Positions 19,214-27,207 of a DNA stretch of 64,000 nucleotides are shown one piece after another. This stretch comes from Sporosarcina ureae. Lineage in GTDB: Bacteria; Bacillota; Bacilli; Bacillales_A; Planococcaceae. Made by a program: the position numbers and the translations under genes. Below the pieces are notes generated by a model. It did no database searches and had not been told where the DNA came from. It saw only the letters and a program-made list of their open reading frames with translations. The stretch spans positions 1,056,001-1,120,000 of the forward strand of contig NZ_CP015109.1 of NCBI RefSeq assembly GCF_002082015.1. The letters run 5' to 3'. Numbering within the stretch: position 1 is the first letter of the stretch; each line of letters starts with the position of its first letter.

Positions 19214-20221
19214 TTATAGGCCTTGTTCGTTCATATATCGTGCAAGGTCGATACAACGAGCGGAGTAACCAGATTCATTATCATACCAAGAAACGACTTT
19301 CACCATATTATCTTCCATCACCATAGTAGACAAACCATCTACTGTGGAAGAAGCTGTGTTGCCATTGTAGTCAACAGATACTAATGGTAAGTCACTGAAG
19401 AACAGCAGTCCTTTTAAATCGCCTTCAGCTGCTTTCTTGAATGCTTGGTTTACCTCTTCTACTGTGACGTCTTTTTCTAATTCCGTCACAAAGTCCACAA
19501 GTGAAACGTTTGGAGTTGGCACGCGTACAGCCATTCCATCTAGTTTTCCTTTCAGTTCAGGAATTACTTTTGTTACAGCAGAAGCCGCACCCGTCGTCGT
19601 CGGAATCATCGATACACCCGCCGCACGCGCACGTCGGTAATCGGAATGTGGTAGATCGAGAATCTTCTGGTCGTTCGTATACGAGTGAATGGTTGTCATC
19701 ATACCGCGCTTAATGCCGAATGAATCGTTCAACACTTTTACGACAGGCGCTAAACAGTTCGTCGTACAAGACGCGTTCGACACGATGTGATCATTCGCCG
19801 CGTCATACGTTCCTTCATTAACCCCCATTACAAGCGTCGTCATATCGCCTTGCGCTGGAGCCGACAAAATGACTTTCTTCGCGCCTGCATCGAGGTGCTT
19901 TTGTAATCCTTCTTTTGAGCGGAAGACACCTGTACAATCGATGACGATATCTACGCCTAGGTCTTTCCACGGTAGGTTCGCAGGATCTTTTTCTGCAAAC
20001 ACGCTAATCTTTTTATCATTTACACTGATTGAAGACTCATCTGATTGCACATCTGCGTCGAAAATGCCGTGTACGGAATCATATTTCAATAAATGAGCCA
20101 ACATCGCAGCATCCGCTAAATCATTGATGGCCACGACTTCCATATCTTCTGTTGCAAATGCTTCGCGAAGTACCAATCGTCCAATTCGTCCAAATCCATT
20201 AATCGCTATTTTCACTGCCAT
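19214..20221 (-). CDS. gap: Glyceraldehyde-3-phosphate dehydrogenase (glycolytic type)
   Basis: A 335-residue NAD-dependent enzyme. It has the Rossmann start INGFGRIGRLVLREA, the catalytic cysteine in SNASCTTNCLAP (about residue 151), TTIHSYTNDQKILDLPH and the C-terminal SWYDNESGYSAR. Being directly behind cggR identifies it as the glycolytic GapA equivalent rather than GapB. GGAGG precedes ATG 20221. It lies 62 nt after cggR and is followed by a hairpin terminator. Confidence 0.98.
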   Translation of the reverse strand: MAVKIAINGFGRIGRLVLREAFATEDMEVVAINDLADAAMLAHLLKYDSVHGIFDADVQSDESSISVNDKKISVFAEKDPANLPWKDLGVDIVIDCTGVFRSKEGLQKHLDAGAKKVILSAPAQGDMTTLVMGVNEGTYDAANDHIVSNASCTTNCLAPVVKVLNDSFGIKRGMMTTIHSYTNDQKILDLPHSDYRRARAAGVSMIPTTTGAASAVTKVIPELKGKLDGMAVRVPTPNVSLVDFVTELEKDVTVEEVNQAFKKAAEGDLKGLLFFSDLPLVSVDYNGNTASSTVDGLSTMVMEDNMVKVVSWYDNESGYSARCIDLARYMNEQGL

Positions 20222-20283
20222 ACTAAATCGCCTCCGTTAAAGTAGTTGTATCATTTCGCCTTCTAGGCATGGTCTCTGCATTT

Positions 20284-21309
20284 TTACATAAGCGACAGCA
20301 TATTCTGTGCTGCCCCTTCATCTGTTATCAAAATAGTTTGGGACGGTGCACTCGCCAAATACGATAGCAGTGCTTCCGCTTTACTCGCTCCGCCAGCTAC
20401 TGTGAACACGAGCGGCACGTCTTGCAATTGCTCCATTTGAATCCCAACTGTTCTGATCCGATGGACAATCTCACCTTGCTGATTGAAATAAAAGCCGAAT
20501 GCTTCCCCTTTTGCTTGCTGATCCCGTAGAATTTGTTGTTCTTCTTCGGAAGAGTTTCGCAATACAGCCATCTTCGTCGCATCCCCGACACCGTGTATGA
20601 CGCAATCGGTGCGACTATATAGCGCCAACATCTCTTTTGCAGCAGGCTCATGCTGGAATACCGCATGCGCTTCTTCACTTAGAGTATCTGGATAATAAAA
20701 TGCTTTATACGTGGCTTGACACGATTCTGCAAACGAAGCAGCAATCATATTCGCCTGCAACCCCACTTCTTCTCCAACGCCACCTCTTGCTGCAATGAAT
20801 TGCACATTCGGCAATTCATCTTGCTGCATAAACGATGGAATCGCGGCTACTGAACTGCCACCAGTTACAGCGACAATTTCATTGCCCTTAATGCGCGAAC
20901 GAAATTGTTTCGCCGCTTGCATACCGAGTAGCTTTTTCGTCAAAGCTGAGTCATCAGAATTCCCTTCCACCACATGTACTTTCAGAATACCGAGACGCTC
21001 CGCCAACTCATTCGCAAGTTGTCGTCTACCCGATTTCTCTTCCATCGTATCATGCAATACAAAGAGCACTTCTATACCTTTTTTAGTAGTCGATACGCCT
21101 TCTTTCGCAATATGCACCAATTCTTGTTCTTTCATTAAATCAAGCATCGTACGTGTTTCCCTTTCGGAAAAGCCGGACATAGAACTAAGTGTTCGTCTGC
21201 CGACAGGCCCCGACGCCTTAATCAGTTTCAACATCTGATAGCGTTGCTCGATCAACAGCGGAAGTTCAGGTACAAGTGCGAGTTGCGCTTCGTAAAATGT
21301 TAAGTTCAC
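20284..21309 (-). CDS. cggR: CggR, central glycolytic genes regulator (SorC family)
   Basis: A 341-residue repressor. It has an N-terminal winged-helix region (about 1-90, ALVPELPLLIEQRYQMLKLI and GRRTLSSMSGFSERETRTML) and a C-terminal sugar-phosphate-binding domain with AVTGGSSVAAIPSFM and TVAGGASKAEAL. In B. subtilis CggR represses its own operon until fructose-1,6-bisphosphate accumulates. GTG 21309 is the apparent start with a modest site (GAG, 8 nt upstream). A GGGAC-type operator lies 32-58 nt upstream of it, downstream of a clear promoter. Confidence 0.95.
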   Translation of the reverse strand: MNLTFYEAQLALVPELPLLIEQRYQMLKLIKASGPVGRRTLSSMSGFSERETRTMLDLMKEQELVHIAKEGVSTTKKGIEVLFVLHDTMEEKSGRRQLANELAERLGILKVHVVEGNSDDSALTKKLLGMQAAKQFRSRIKGNEIVAVTGGSSVAAIPSFMQQDELPNVQFIAARGGVGEEVGLQANMIAASFAESCQATYKAFYYPDTLSEEAHAVFQHEPAAKEMLALYSRTDCVIHGVGDATKMAVLRNSSEEEQQILRDQQAKGEAFGFYFNQQGEIVHRIRTVGIQMEQLQDVPLVFTVAGGASKAEALLSYLASAPSQTILITDEGAAQNMLSLM

Positions 21310-21340
21310 TCACATCACTCTTTTCGGGTGGGTTATATTT

Positions 21341-21366
21341 GGTCCCCATTGATTATTCTTGTCCCA
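21341..21366 (-). promoter_or_regulatory. CggR operator
   Basis: On minus, two GGGAC direct repeats (21365-21361 and 21346-21342) are separated by 14 nt between promoter and cggR start. The CggR site of B. subtilis consists of GGGAC-containing direct repeats at nearly this spacing, so this is a roadblock-type operator. Confidence 0.7.
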
Positions 21367-21393
21367 CCTAGTGTAAAAAAATACTATACATGA

Positions 21394-21422
21394 AGTATAG
21401 CATGTTCAGAAACGAAACACAA
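21394..21422 (-). promoter_or_regulatory. Promoter of the glycolytic operon
   Basis: TTGTGT (21422-21417), a 17-nt spacer and TATACT (21399-21394) on minus, 85 nt upstream of cggR and just upstream of the CggR operator. Confidence 0.7.
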
Positions 21423-21424
21423 TA

Positions 21425-21438
21425 AGAAAGCGTTTTCA
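21425..21438 (-). promoter_or_regulatory. Candidate cre (CcpA) site
   Basis: TGAAAACGCTTTCT on minus fits the catabolite-responsive element consensus TGWAARCGYTWNCW at every position. Its centre is about 44 nt upstream of the predicted transcript start, touching the -35 edge. It overlaps the stop codon of the glutaredoxin-like gene. Confidence 0.6.
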
Positions 21439-21669
21439 CTGTTCAATTAATTCCAAAACATCGATATAGCTGATATTTCCGTATGCCAACACCTGTCCTT
21501 CGTGCTCAATAACCGGGATCATCAGCATGTATTTCTCATGGATTTCGTCATCTTCTTCTATATTAATTGTCTGCCACTCGAGTGGATAGTCTTCTGCGAC
21601 TAAATGAAGCATTCGTTCCGCTTCTTCGCATAGCTCACAGTTAGGTTTTGTGTAAAATTGAATTTTCAT
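21436..21669 (-). CDS. Glutaredoxin-like thiol protein (DUF836)
   Basis: A 77-residue thioredoxin-fold protein starting MKIQFYTKPNCELCEEAERML. The CELC pair (residues 11-14) is the redox-active CxxC. The cis-proline is in MLMIPVIEHEG. Short glutaredoxin-family proteins of this type are probable thiol-disulfide reductases; the substrate is unknown. GAGGTGATCC before the ATG gives a good ribosome site. It ends at the cre-like site upstream of cggR, so its transcript may continue into the glycolytic operon. The GAGCG array begins about 95 nt upstream of it. Confidence 0.85.
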   Translation of the reverse strand: MKIQFYTKPNCELCEEAERMLHLVAEDYPLEWQTINIEEDDEIHEKYMLMIPVIEHEGQVLAYGNISYIDVLELIEQ

Positions 21670-21764
21670 TGGTGGATCACCTCGTTTTTACTTATGATGG
21701 CATGGAATGGGTTGTTTTTCTAGGGATTTGCATTTTTTTGTGGAGGTTTGGGTGGTTGGGTTAT

Positions 21765-22635
21765 GAGCGGTTGGCGTGGGAGTATGAGCGGTTACGGGGT
21801 TGCATAGAGCGGATAGCGTGGAACTATGAGCGGTTGGGGGGCGCGATAGAGCGGATCACGCTGTTTATAGAGCGCTAGCGAAGCGACATTGAGCGGATAG
21901 CGTGATTCATTGAGCGCCCCCGCCGCAGTAACTGCGTAAAGTTAGATGGCGCGACAGATACAATGTGAGGAAATACACTGTCATACCGCGGACTTAGAGC
22001 GGATGCGGGGTTTAATAGAGCGGACAACTTGGAATTATGAGCGGTTGGGGAGCGCGATAGAGCGGATCACACTGCTTATAGAGCGCTAGCGAAGCGACAT
22101 TGAGCGGATAGCGTGATACATTGAGCGCCCCCGCCACAGTAACTGCGTAAAGATTAGATAGCGCGACAGATACAATGCGGGAAAACAAACTATCATGCCG
22201 CGGGATTAGAGCGGATACAGGGTTGCATAGAGCGGACAAAATGGAATTATGAGCGGATGTAGGTCGCGATAGAGCGAATCACGCTACGTATAGAGCGGTA
22301 GCGAAGCGACATTGAGCGGATAGCGCGATACATTGAGCGCCTCCCCCGCCACAGTAACTGCGTAAAGATTAGATAGCGCGACAGATACAATGCGGGAAAA
22401 CAAACTATCATGCCGCGCGATTAGAGCGGATACAGGGTTGCATAGAGCGGACAAAATGGTATTATGAGCGATTACGGATCCCGATAGAGCGAATCACGCT
22501 ACGTATAGAGCGATAGCGGACCGACATTGAGCGGATAGCACGATACATTGAGCGCCTTCCCCCACCACAGTAACTGCGCAAAGATAAATAGCGCGGTAGA
22601 TACAATGGAGGAAGATGAGCTGTCATACCGCGAAA
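21765..22635. repeat. Array 1: 29 GAGCG units at 21-nt pitch in four blocks
   Basis: GAGCG occurs at 21765, 21786, 21807, 21828, 21849, 21870, 21891 and 21912, then in blocks starting at 21997, 22209 and 22424 with seven units each. Every step inside a block is exactly 21 nt. Units read like TATGAGCGGTT, ATAGAGCGGAT, ATTGAGCGGAT and close with ATTGAGCGCC. Block ends are followed by a conserved spacer of about 65-70 nt containing the palindrome GCAGTAACTGC and ending near CATGCCGCGG. The block-plus-spacer period is 211-215 nt. One frame reads (Y/I)ERxxxx but has stops in every block. The array lies upstream of the glutaredoxin-like gene and downstream of the TPM gene. No known element name can be given. 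Confidence 0.9.
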
Positions 22636-22653
22636 CTTCATAAAGTACTCAAC

Positions 22654-22698
22654 CTAAAAAAAGTGACAATAACTCAAAATTCGAGTCATTGTCACTTT
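22654..22698 (-). terminator. Terminator after the TPM-domain gene
   Basis: AAAGTGACAAT / ATTGTCACTTT hairpin with inner GACTC / GAGTT pairing, followed on minus by a run of T. It is 17 nt after the TPM gene stop. Confidence 0.85.
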
Positions 22699-22714
22699 CC
22701 TGCGAAGCAAGCCA

Positions 22715-23497
22715 TTACCAACTTCGGCCTGCTCCGCCTCCACCACCGGAACCACCGCCGCCGAAGCCTCCAAAGCCTCCGCCGCTACTTCCACCTCCGA
22801 AGCCGCCGCCACCGGAGCCAGGGAAGAATATCGGTCCCACGCTAGATCGGCCACGTGGACCACCGCCTCCGCCTCTTCCTCCGCCGCCGAAAAAGACGCG
22901 GAAGAGTATATAGAGAACGATAATCACGAAAATAAATGATGGCATGCCTACATCTTCTTCACCTTGCTCGGGGTATACGACTGGCAACTCATCGCCTTCT
23001 AGTCCGTATTCTGCAGCTATTTCATTATAGAATGCTTTGTACGCTTCCATAATCGCGAGGTCTGGTTGTTCTTGCCTTAAATAAGGCATCGCTAATTCAT
23101 CAATATAACGTCCTACTTTACCGTCCGGGAGCGCTCCTTCCAAACCGTAGCCGGTCGTTAAATAAAATTTGCGCTTTATACCTGCCGCTTCATCTTTTTC
23201 TGTGGAAACGACGAGCAATGCGCCGTTGTCCATTTCCTTATCGCCTAATTGTAATTCACGAAGCACCCGAAGCGCATAGTCCTCAACCGGTTCGCCTTCA
23301 AGTGAATAGACTGTACGAACAGCGAGTTCTGCTTTCGTTGCCGCTTGCAGGCGCATGCCGTATTCTTCGAGCTCTGCTTCTTGCGTAGGTGATAGAATAT
23401 CTGCATCATCCACGACCACATCTGTAATTGCATGGACGGTCGTAGTACCAGTAAGGGCCACTAGTACGGCTACGATGAACATGCAGACGCGGTTCAT
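22715..23497 (-). CDS. TPM-domain membrane protein with glycine-rich tail (YgcG-like)
   Basis: About 260 residues. It has a signal-like hydrophobic N-terminus (to VHA), a TPM_phosphatase domain (about 25-175: VDDADILSPTQEAELEEYG, DNGALLVVSTEKDE, YLTTGYGLEGALPD) and a membrane helix FIFVIIVLYILFRVFF. The tail is almost only Gly, Ser and Phe. TPM proteins have been implicated in membrane-protein or photosystem repair; the function here is unknown. ATG 23497 overlaps the lemA stop (TGATG). The lemA-TPM pairing is common in bacteria and suggests a shared envelope role. Confidence 0.88.
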   Translation of the reverse strand: MNRVCMFIVAVLVALTGTTTVHAITDVVVDDADILSPTQEAELEEYGMRLQAATKAELAVRTVYSLEGEPVEDYALRVLRELQLGDKEMDNGALLVVSTEKDEAAGIKRKFYLTTGYGLEGALPDGKVGRYIDELAMPYLRQEQPDLAIMEAYKAFYNEIAAEYGLEGDELPVVYPEQGEEDVGMPSFIFVIIVLYILFRVFFGGGGRGGGGGPRGRSSVGPIFFPGSGGGGFGGGSSGGGFGGFGGGGSGGGGGAGRSW

Positions 23498-24075
23498 CAC
23501 TTCGCGTCATCCCCAAAATCGACTGATGGCGGTTGTTGCGCCCCTTCGACCGCTTTGAAGTATTCTTTTTCGTCGAAACCGAAGATCGAAGCGACGATTT
23601 TACCTGGGAATCGTTTAACGGTTCTGTTAAAAACCGACACGACGTCGTTATAATCTTTACGTGCAACGGCGATACGATTTTCTGTACCTGCTAGTTCATC
23701 CATTAACTGTTGGAAGTTTTGGTTCGCTTTTAGGTCGGGATAATTTTCCACTACTACTAATAAACGACTTAACGCGCTCGATAGTTCTGAATCAGCTGCT
23801 GCTAGTTCTTCAGGACCTTGTGCCCCGGCCATTTTACTACGAGCGTTCGCAATGTTTTCAAGCACCTCTTTTTCATGTGAGGCATACCCTTTCACCGTAT
23901 TGACTAAATTCGGAATTAAATCTACTCTACGTTGTAATTGCGTTTCGATCTGCGCGTACGACTGGTCGACATCTTCTTCTAAGTTCACTAACTTGTTGTA
24001 AGAAGGGACGATCATAATCGCCGCGATAATTACTAACACGATAATGGCTATAAGCGGGCCAGCAAGTTTCTTCAT
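23497..24075 (-). CDS. lemA: LemA family membrane protein
   Basis: A 192-residue protein with an N-terminal membrane helix (LIAIIVLVIIAAIMIVPSYN) followed by a helical bundle. LemA marks are DVDQSYAQIETQLQRRVDLIPNLV (given by key residues Q, R, L, P, N) and YNDVVSVFNRTVKRFPG. The family is widespread with no clear biochemical role. A good GAGAGGAG site precedes ATG 24075. It is the first of a two-gene unit with the TPM protein and is divergent from the manganese transporter. Confidence 0.93.
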   Translation of the reverse strand: MKKLAGPLIAIIVLVIIAAIMIVPSYNKLVNLEEDVDQSYAQIETQLQRRVDLIPNLVNTVKGYASHEKEVLENIANARSKMAGAQGPEELAAADSELSSALSRLLVVVENYPDLKANQNFQQLMDELAGTENRIAVARKDYNDVVSVFNRTVKRFPGKIVASIFGFDEKEYFKAVEGAQQPPSVDFGDDAK

Positions 24076-24287
24076 CGATCACTACTCCTCTCGTCATCTC
24101 ATTAGTATGTACTTACCCTACTTCTTTCACTCACCAAACTTCCCATAGCGATATTTTTAACGTGAGTTATTGGGTCTATGTCCAGTTTACTTCCTATATA
24201 TAAGCATAAACTACATACAATATGACACATCTATTCGATTCAATGTGCTTCTAGATAAAATCCGCGACAATATTTTTCAATAACTAC

Positions 24288-24316
24288 TTTACAGATATTT
24301 TAGAGTAAGCTATACT
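24288..24316 (+). promoter_or_regulatory. Promoter P1 of the mnt operon
   Basis: TTTACA, a 17-nt spacer and TATACT. The predicted start of transcription falls in the first MntR-like box (24321-24342). It lies in the 418-nt divergent region between lemA and mntB; the left part (24076-24287) is AT-rich with no clear feature. Confidence 0.6.
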
Positions 24317-24320
24317 ATTG

Positions 24321-24342
24321 AAAGTTGCACTAGGGAAACAAT
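24321..24342 (+). promoter_or_regulatory. MntR-like box 1
   Basis: AAAGTTGCACTAGGGAAACA closely resembles the B. subtilis MntR site with its TTGCnTnAGGGAAAC core. It covers the start region of P1, a repressing position. Confidence 0.7.
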
Positions 24343-24361
24343 ATAGTCCTAATCATGCATT

Positions 24362-24383
24362 AGAGTTGCATAAGGGAAACTAT
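24362..24383 (+). promoter_or_regulatory. MntR-like box 2
   Basis: AGAGTTGCATAAGGGAAACT. It overlaps the -35 element of promoter P2. It is the closest of the three copies to the classical MntR site. Confidence 0.72.
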
Positions 24384-24394
24384 TGTTTTATATT
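24366..24394 (+). promoter_or_regulatory. Promoter P2 of the mnt operon
   Basis: TTGCAT, a 17-nt spacer and TATATT. The -35 hexamer is embedded in MntR-like box 2, so bound repressor would occlude it. Confidence 0.55.
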
Positions 24395-24455
24395 ATTACT
24401 TATAAAAAAACTATACTGCTACTTGATTAAAATAAAAGTTGTATTCCTTTTATCT

Positions 24456-24477
24456 GAAAGTTGCACTGAGGAAAGAA
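24456..24477 (+). promoter_or_regulatory. MntR-like box 3
   Basis: GAAAGTTGCACTGAGGAAAG, a weaker copy, sits just before the AGGAGG ribosome site of the first gene. A repressor here could act as a roadblock. Confidence 0.5.
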
Positions 24478-24493
24478 AAGAGGAGGAAACTAG

Positions 24494-25234
24494 TTGATAG
24501 ATCCGATCACGGTCAATAATATAAGTGTTTCGTATGACGGTAATGAAGTTGTAAAAGATGTTTCATTTTCATTTGGGGCTGGTAGTTTGATCGGTGTGCT
24601 CGGACCCAATGGTGCGGGCAAATCAACATTGATGAAAGCTATGCTTGGCTTAATTCATAAAGATCATGGGGATGTGAAATTCGGTAGTAAAACGGTGGAT
24701 TCTATGCGTAAGCAGATCGCTTATGTTCCTCAGCGTTCAAATATCGATTGGAACTTCCCGATCATTGTAAAAGATACGGTCTTGCTTGGGACGTATCCTA
24801 AAGTCGGCTTGCTAAGACGTCCGCGTAAAGCAGATAAAGAATGGGCGATGGAGTGTTTAAAGCAAGTAGGTATGGAAAGCTTCGCCGACCGCCAAATTGG
24901 TGAACTGTCAGGCGGCCAGCAGCAACGAGTGTTCCTTGCACGTGCGCTAGCCCAAAAAGCAGATTACTTCTTTCTGGATGAACCATTCGTTGGAATTGAC
25001 GTATCCAGTGAAGAAATCATTATTGGGATTTTACGCGAAATGCGAGCGGCTGGCAAAGTGATTTTCGTCGTTCACCATGACTTATCAAAAGTAAAAAAAT
25101 ATTTCGATGGGTTGGTTCTCATTAATAAAGAGTTAATTGATGCAGGCCCGACTAGTAAAGTATTCCAGTCAGACAATATGGCGAAAGCATATAACCGTGA
25201 ATTTATGATCGACGGCTTGGAGGTTTCTATGTAA
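24494..25234 (+). CDS. mntB: Manganese ABC transporter, ATP-binding protein
   Basis: A 246-residue ABC ATPase: Walker A GPNGAGKSTLM (about 36-46), signature LSGGQQQRV (about 139) and Walker B YFFLDEPFVGID. The start is TTG 24494 with AGGAGG 7 nt upstream. It belongs to the Mn/Zn/Fe (ZnuC/MntB/TroB) subfamily. It powers import through the membrane protein encoded immediately downstream (1-nt overlap). The three MntR-like boxes upstream make manganese the likely metal rather than zinc. Confidence 0.9.
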   Translation: MIDPITVNNISVSYDGNEVVKDVSFSFGAGSLIGVLGPNGAGKSTLMKAMLGLIHKDHGDVKFGSKTVDSMRKQIAYVPQRSNIDWNFPIIVKDTVLLGTYPKVGLLRRPRKADKEWAMECLKQVGMESFADRQIGELSGGQQQRVFLARALAQKADYFFLDEPFVGIDVSSEEIIIGILREMRAAGKVIFVVHHDLSKVKKYFDGLVLINKELIDAGPTSKVFQSDNMAKAYNREFMIDGLEVSM

Positions 25235-26103
25235 TGGAGTTTATTCAAGACTTAATGACGTACAGTTTCTTACAGAAAGCATTGATTACGTCGGTCATGG
25301 TCGGCATCATTTGCGGAGTCATTGGTAGTTTCATCGTTCTTCGTGGTATGGCATTGATGGGCGATGCGATTTCCCACGCGGTTCTACCAGGTGTTGCCAT
25401 CTCTTATATGCTTGGAATTAATTATTTCTACGGCGCAGTATTTACGGGTGTTCTGACAGCATTCAGTATCGGTGCCATCTCTCAAAATAGTCGAATCAAA
25501 AATGACTCTTCTATCGGGATTGTGTTTTCAGCGTTTTTCGCTCTCGGGATTATTTTAATCACACAAGCAAAAAGCGCGACAGACTTAACGCAGATTTTAT
25601 TCGGTAATGTGTTGTCTGTCCGCAGTTCTGATATGTGGCTGACGTTGATTATCGGTGCCATCGTTATTTTAGTCGTTGTGTTGTTCTTTAAAGAACTTCT
25701 CGTTTCTAGTTTTGACGAAACAATGGCTGCGGCTTACGGTTTGAAAACGCGTCTAATTCACTACGCGATTATGTTTTTATTGACATTGGTTACAGTCGCT
25801 TCATTACAAACTGTTGGCGTGATTCTCGTTGTCTCTTTATTGATCACACCTGCTTCCACAGCGTATCTGTTAACGAATCGCTTATCGATCATGGTCGTAT
25901 TGGCAGCATTTTTCGGTGCTGTATCTTCCATCACCGGCCTGTATTTCAGTTTCTTGTACAACATGCCATCCGGACCCGTGATTGCCTTAGCCGCGACAGC
26001 CATTTTCGTCCTGGCATTTTTATTCTCACCTAAGCAAGGCGTTGTCGTTGGTATGTTCCGCAAGAAAATGAAACGTAAATCGATTTCAAGCGTAACCGAG
26101 TAA
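25234..26103 (+). CDS. mntC: Manganese ABC transporter, permease
   Basis: A 289-residue protein with about eight or nine hydrophobic helices, of the ABC-3 (ZnuB/MntC/TroC) family. The marks GDAISHAVLPGVAISYM (about 43-59) and LQTVGVILVVSLLITPASTA (about 195-215) are the conserved permease segments. A charged tail (RKKMKRKSISSVTE) follows the last helix. It forms the membrane channel with the ATPase encoded upstream. Only one permease gene is present, so a homodimer is expected. Confidence 0.9.
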   Translation: MEFIQDLMTYSFLQKALITSVMVGIICGVIGSFIVLRGMALMGDAISHAVLPGVAISYMLGINYFYGAVFTGVLTAFSIGAISQNSRIKNDSSIGIVFSAFFALGIILITQAKSATDLTQILFGNVLSVRSSDMWLTLIIGAIVILVVVLFFKELLVSSFDETMAAAYGLKTRLIHYAIMFLLTLVTVASLQTVGVILVVSLLITPASTAYLLTNRLSIMVVLAAFFGAVSSITGLYFSFLYNMPSGPVIALAATAIFVLAFLFSPKQGVVVGMFRKKMKRKSISSVTE

Positions 26104-26155
26104 GGGATCAACCGCTACGGCGGTACTATAAATTCATTAACCATAAAGGAGTAGA

Positions 26156-27142
26156 ATGTATTACATGAAAAACTTAGCAAAATGGCTAACCTTGTCATTG
26201 CTCGCTGTGTTTATGTTGGCGGCATGCGGTAATGACGATGAAGGCACAAAGACAGAAGGTACGGGCGACGGTGACAAAGTAGCCGAAACCGGCGACAAGC
26301 TAAAAGTGGTTACGTCATTTACTATCATTGCGGATATGGCACGTGAAATCGGTGGGGACTACGTTGACGTGTATAACTTAGTACCAACGGGAACGGATCC
26401 TCACGAATATGAGCCGGTACCAAATGATATTAAAGCCGCAACTGACGCAGACGTATTATTTTACAACGGGTTAAACCTGGAAGGTGGAGAAAAGGGTTGG
26501 TTCTTCAAAATGATGGATTCCGTTGGACAAAAAGACGAAAACATTTATAGCTTGACTGAAGAAGTTGAACCGAAGTATACCGGTGGAGAAGACGGCACAG
26601 ATGAGGAAATTAACCCACACGCGTTTATCGATCCAGCTGTTGGCGTGAAGATGGCTGAAGCTATGCGGGATGTATTGATTGACAAACACCCGACAGATGG
26701 CGACAAGATCAAAGAGCAAGGCGACAAGTACGTACAACGTCTACAAGAGCTCGATGATGACTTCGCAGAGCGTCTTTCTACAATACCTGAAGAAAACCGC
26801 GTGCTCATAACAAGTGAACGTGCATTCCAATACTTGAATGACCACTATGGCTTGAAAGAAGCGTTTATCTGGGAAATTGATACAGAAGAAAATGGTTCTC
26901 CTAAACAAATCAAGGAACTCATTGGCTTTATCAAAGAACATAAAGTACCTGTGTTATTCGTGGAATCTAACGTAGATCCTCGCCCAATGGAAACTGTCTC
27001 CAATGAGACTGGCGTTCCGATTGCCGAAAAGCCGATCTACTCCGACGAAATCGGTAATCCTGGTGACGAAGTTGATACGTATGTAAAATACTTGAACTAT
27101 AATATGGATCTCATTCATGATGAGTTGAGTAAAGAGCGATAA
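26156..27142 (+). CDS. mntA: Manganese ABC transporter, substrate-binding lipoprotein
   Basis: A 328-residue lipoprotein (a little shorter if ATG 26165 is used). The signal core LTLSLLAVFML and lipobox LAAC are clear, followed by an acidic linker. It is a cluster A-I metal-binding protein. Likely ligands are the His in GTDPHEYEP, the His in INPHAFIDP, a Glu in VLFVESNVDPRPME and an Asp in IYSDEIGNPGDEVDTYVKY. Mn is favoured over Zn because there is no His-rich loop. It ends the mntBCA operon, followed by a strong terminator. Confidence 0.9.
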   Translation: MYYMKNLAKWLTLSLLAVFMLAACGNDDEGTKTEGTGDGDKVAETGDKLKVVTSFTIIADMAREIGGDYVDVYNLVPTGTDPHEYEPVPNDIKAATDADVLFYNGLNLEGGEKGWFFKMMDSVGQKDENIYSLTEEVEPKYTGGEDGTDEEINPHAFIDPAVGVKMAEAMRDVLIDKHPTDGDKIKEQGDKYVQRLQELDDDFAERLSTIPEENRVLITSERAFQYLNDHYGLKEAFIWEIDTEENGSPKQIKELIGFIKEHKVPVLFVESNVDPRPMETVSNETGVPIAEKPIYSDEIGNPGDEVDTYVKYLNYNMDLIHDELSKER

Positions 27143-27167
27143 AGGTCTTGGTCAACTAACTTGAGAC

Positions 27168-27203
27168 AAAAAGGAAGCCGCATTCCCCTGCGGCTTCCTT
27201 TTT
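27168..27203. terminator. Bidirectional terminator between mntA and ehuA
   Basis: AAAAAGGAAGCCG / CGGCTTCCTTTTT inverted repeat with a 10-nt loop between two convergent operons. Confidence 0.9.
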
Positions 27204-27207
27204 CTTG

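Noticed and set aside
21648-21878. Open frame with YERxxxx repeats at the start of array 1 as a gene
   Set aside because: It overlaps the glutaredoxin-like gene, lacks a ribosome site, and the same frame is stopped in every later block.
21765-22635. GAGCG array 1 as a CRISPR array
   Set aside because: Repeats are only about 8-10 nt, the interval is 21 nt, and the intervening bases are similar between blocks; no cas genes are present.
22654-22913. Proline-rich and glycine-rich frames opposite or offset to the TPM gene
   Set aside because: They are shadows of the glycine-rich codons of the TPM-protein tail.
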